A stretch of DNA of 6,510 bases, taken from an uncultured Clostridia bacterium. GTDB taxonomy: Bacteria > Bacillota > Clostridia > Christensenellales > Aristaeellaceae. The notes below the pieces were generated by a model. The model ran no database searches. It was not told the origin of the DNA and saw only the letters and a program-made list of their open reading frames with translations. This document shows, piece after piece, positions 6,284 to 6,510 of the stretch; positions within the stretch are counted from its first letter, which is position 1; the number at the start of each line of letters is the position of its first letter. Where the stretch lies: the NCBI GenBank assembly GCA_934631025.1, contig CAKTXR010000094.1, positions 1-6,510 of the forward strand, given 5' to 3'. A program made the position numbers and the translations under genes.

Positions 6284-6313
6284 TTGCGCTCCGGCGGCGC
6301 TTTATGCTATGAT
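6284..6313 (+). promoter_or_regulatory. Extended -10 promoter of the divergent gene
   Basis: TTGCGC (6284-6289) and TATGAT (6308-6313) are 18 bp apart, and a TGC precedes the -10 (6305-6307), giving the extended TG-n element. The expected start is near 6320, with a leader of about 70 nt before the ATG at 6389. Confidence 0.75.
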
Positions 6314-6323
6314 AGGCGCGTAA

Positions 6324-6337
6324 ACGGCGCGCGCCGT
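6324..6337. promoter_or_regulatory. 14-bp perfect palindrome at the start of the divergent transcript
   Basis: ACGGCGCGCGCCGT is self-complementary over all 14 positions and begins about 4 nt after the predicted transcription start. The position suits a repressor operator, and the length and central CG are compatible with a LacI-type site, though no such gene is in the window. The high GC content makes chance palindromes more likely here. Confidence 0.4.
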
Positions 6338-6373
6338 CTTCCCCCAAGCTCACGCTGCAAAACCGCCCATTAT

Positions 6374-6383
6374 AAAGGAGGAG
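6374..6383 (+). promoter_or_regulatory. Ribosome binding site of the divergent gene
   Basis: AAAGGAGGAG is a near-perfect anti-16S match; GGAGG ends 7 nt before the ATG at 6389 and fixes that start. Confidence 0.85.
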
Positions 6384-6388
6384 ATCCC

Positions 6389-6510
6389 ATGCCCGTCACC
6401 CGCGTCGAACGCTGCCATGGAGAGCCGGCCATCATGATCGACGGCAGACCCTATCCCCCGATGACCATCACCGTGCCCATCAAAAATCCCGCCTATCTGA
6501 AGGATCTGGG
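6389..6510 (+). CDS. N-terminus of a divergent gene, possibly a glycoside-hydrolase-like protein (partial)
   Basis: The first 40 codons are visible before the window ends. The peptide begins MPVTRVERCHGEPAIMIDGR and continues PYPPMTITVPIKNPAYLKDL. There is no signal peptide, so a cytoplasmic protein is expected. The G-x-P-x-I-x-IDG-x-PYPPM pattern, followed by an aligned Y-x-K-x-L, recalls the first strand of TIM-barrel glycosidase-like proteins (GH42/GH5-like) that often sit beside LplB/YtcP/LipO transporters in clostridia. Such an enzyme would hydrolyse the imported oligosaccharide. The family cannot be fixed from 40 residues. The start is secured by the ribosome binding site at 6374-6383, and the gene has its own promoter, divergent from the transporter operon. 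Confidence 0.6.
   Translation, partial: MPVTRVERCHGEPAIMIDGRPYPPMTITVPIKNPAYLKDL

Noticed and set aside
1..6510. CRISPR array, tRNA or rRNA genes
   Set aside because: No regularly spaced repeats of 23-37 nt, no tRNA-like cloverleaf and no rRNA signature seen on reading both strands.

Overview
The window looks like a fragment of a GC-rich clostridial (Bacillota) genome, possibly a gut or other anaerobic commensal. The evidence is a carbohydrate-uptake operon of the LplB/YtcP/LipO type, strong GGAGG ribosome binding sites, sigma-A promoters, and a membrane-anchored AraC regulator of the YesS/YtdP kind. No species can be named from sequence alone.

Layout. Positions 1-355 are a lower-GC mosaic (about 43% G+C by hand count over 1-350, clearly below the operon). 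It holds at least three short coding snippets of roughly 100 nt each: an unrecognised piece, a piece resembling the C-terminal region of a type I restriction subunit HsdR, and a piece resembling McrC. The mosaic runs directly into the 3' end of the first operon gene. From 355 to 6065 four genes lie on the minus strand, read right to left: permease 1 (GTG start at 6065), permease 2 (start 5104, or 5113), the extracellular solute-binding protein (start 4136) and the AraC-family transmembrane regulator (start 2385). The region 6066-6388 is a divergent promoter region. At 6389 a rightward gene begins and leaves the window after 40 codons. Its start (an IDG-x-PYPPM motif) resembles N-termini of TIM-barrel glycoside-hydrolase-like proteins.

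How it works together. The solute-binding protein should capture a sugar or oligosaccharide outside the membrane, and the two permeases form the channel. No ATPase is encoded here, so a shared MsmK/UgpC-type ATPase elsewhere is expected. The regulator probably senses a ligand or the transporter state outside the cell and controls the operon. Just upstream of the leftward promoter (TTGACA, 17 bp, TATATT) lies a perfect 9-bp direct repeat with a 19-bp period, placed where an AraC-type activator would bind. The divergent gene has its own extended -10 promoter and a 14-bp perfect palindrome at the expected transcription start.

Most notable points: the stitched restriction-gene mosaic that cuts off the regulator's C-terminus (assembly chimera or genuine scar), the predicted AraC operator, two intercistronic hairpins, and a solute-binding protein without a lipobox. 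I do not see convincing evidence for a wholly new system; the region reads as a sugar-utilisation locus with an odd left edge.
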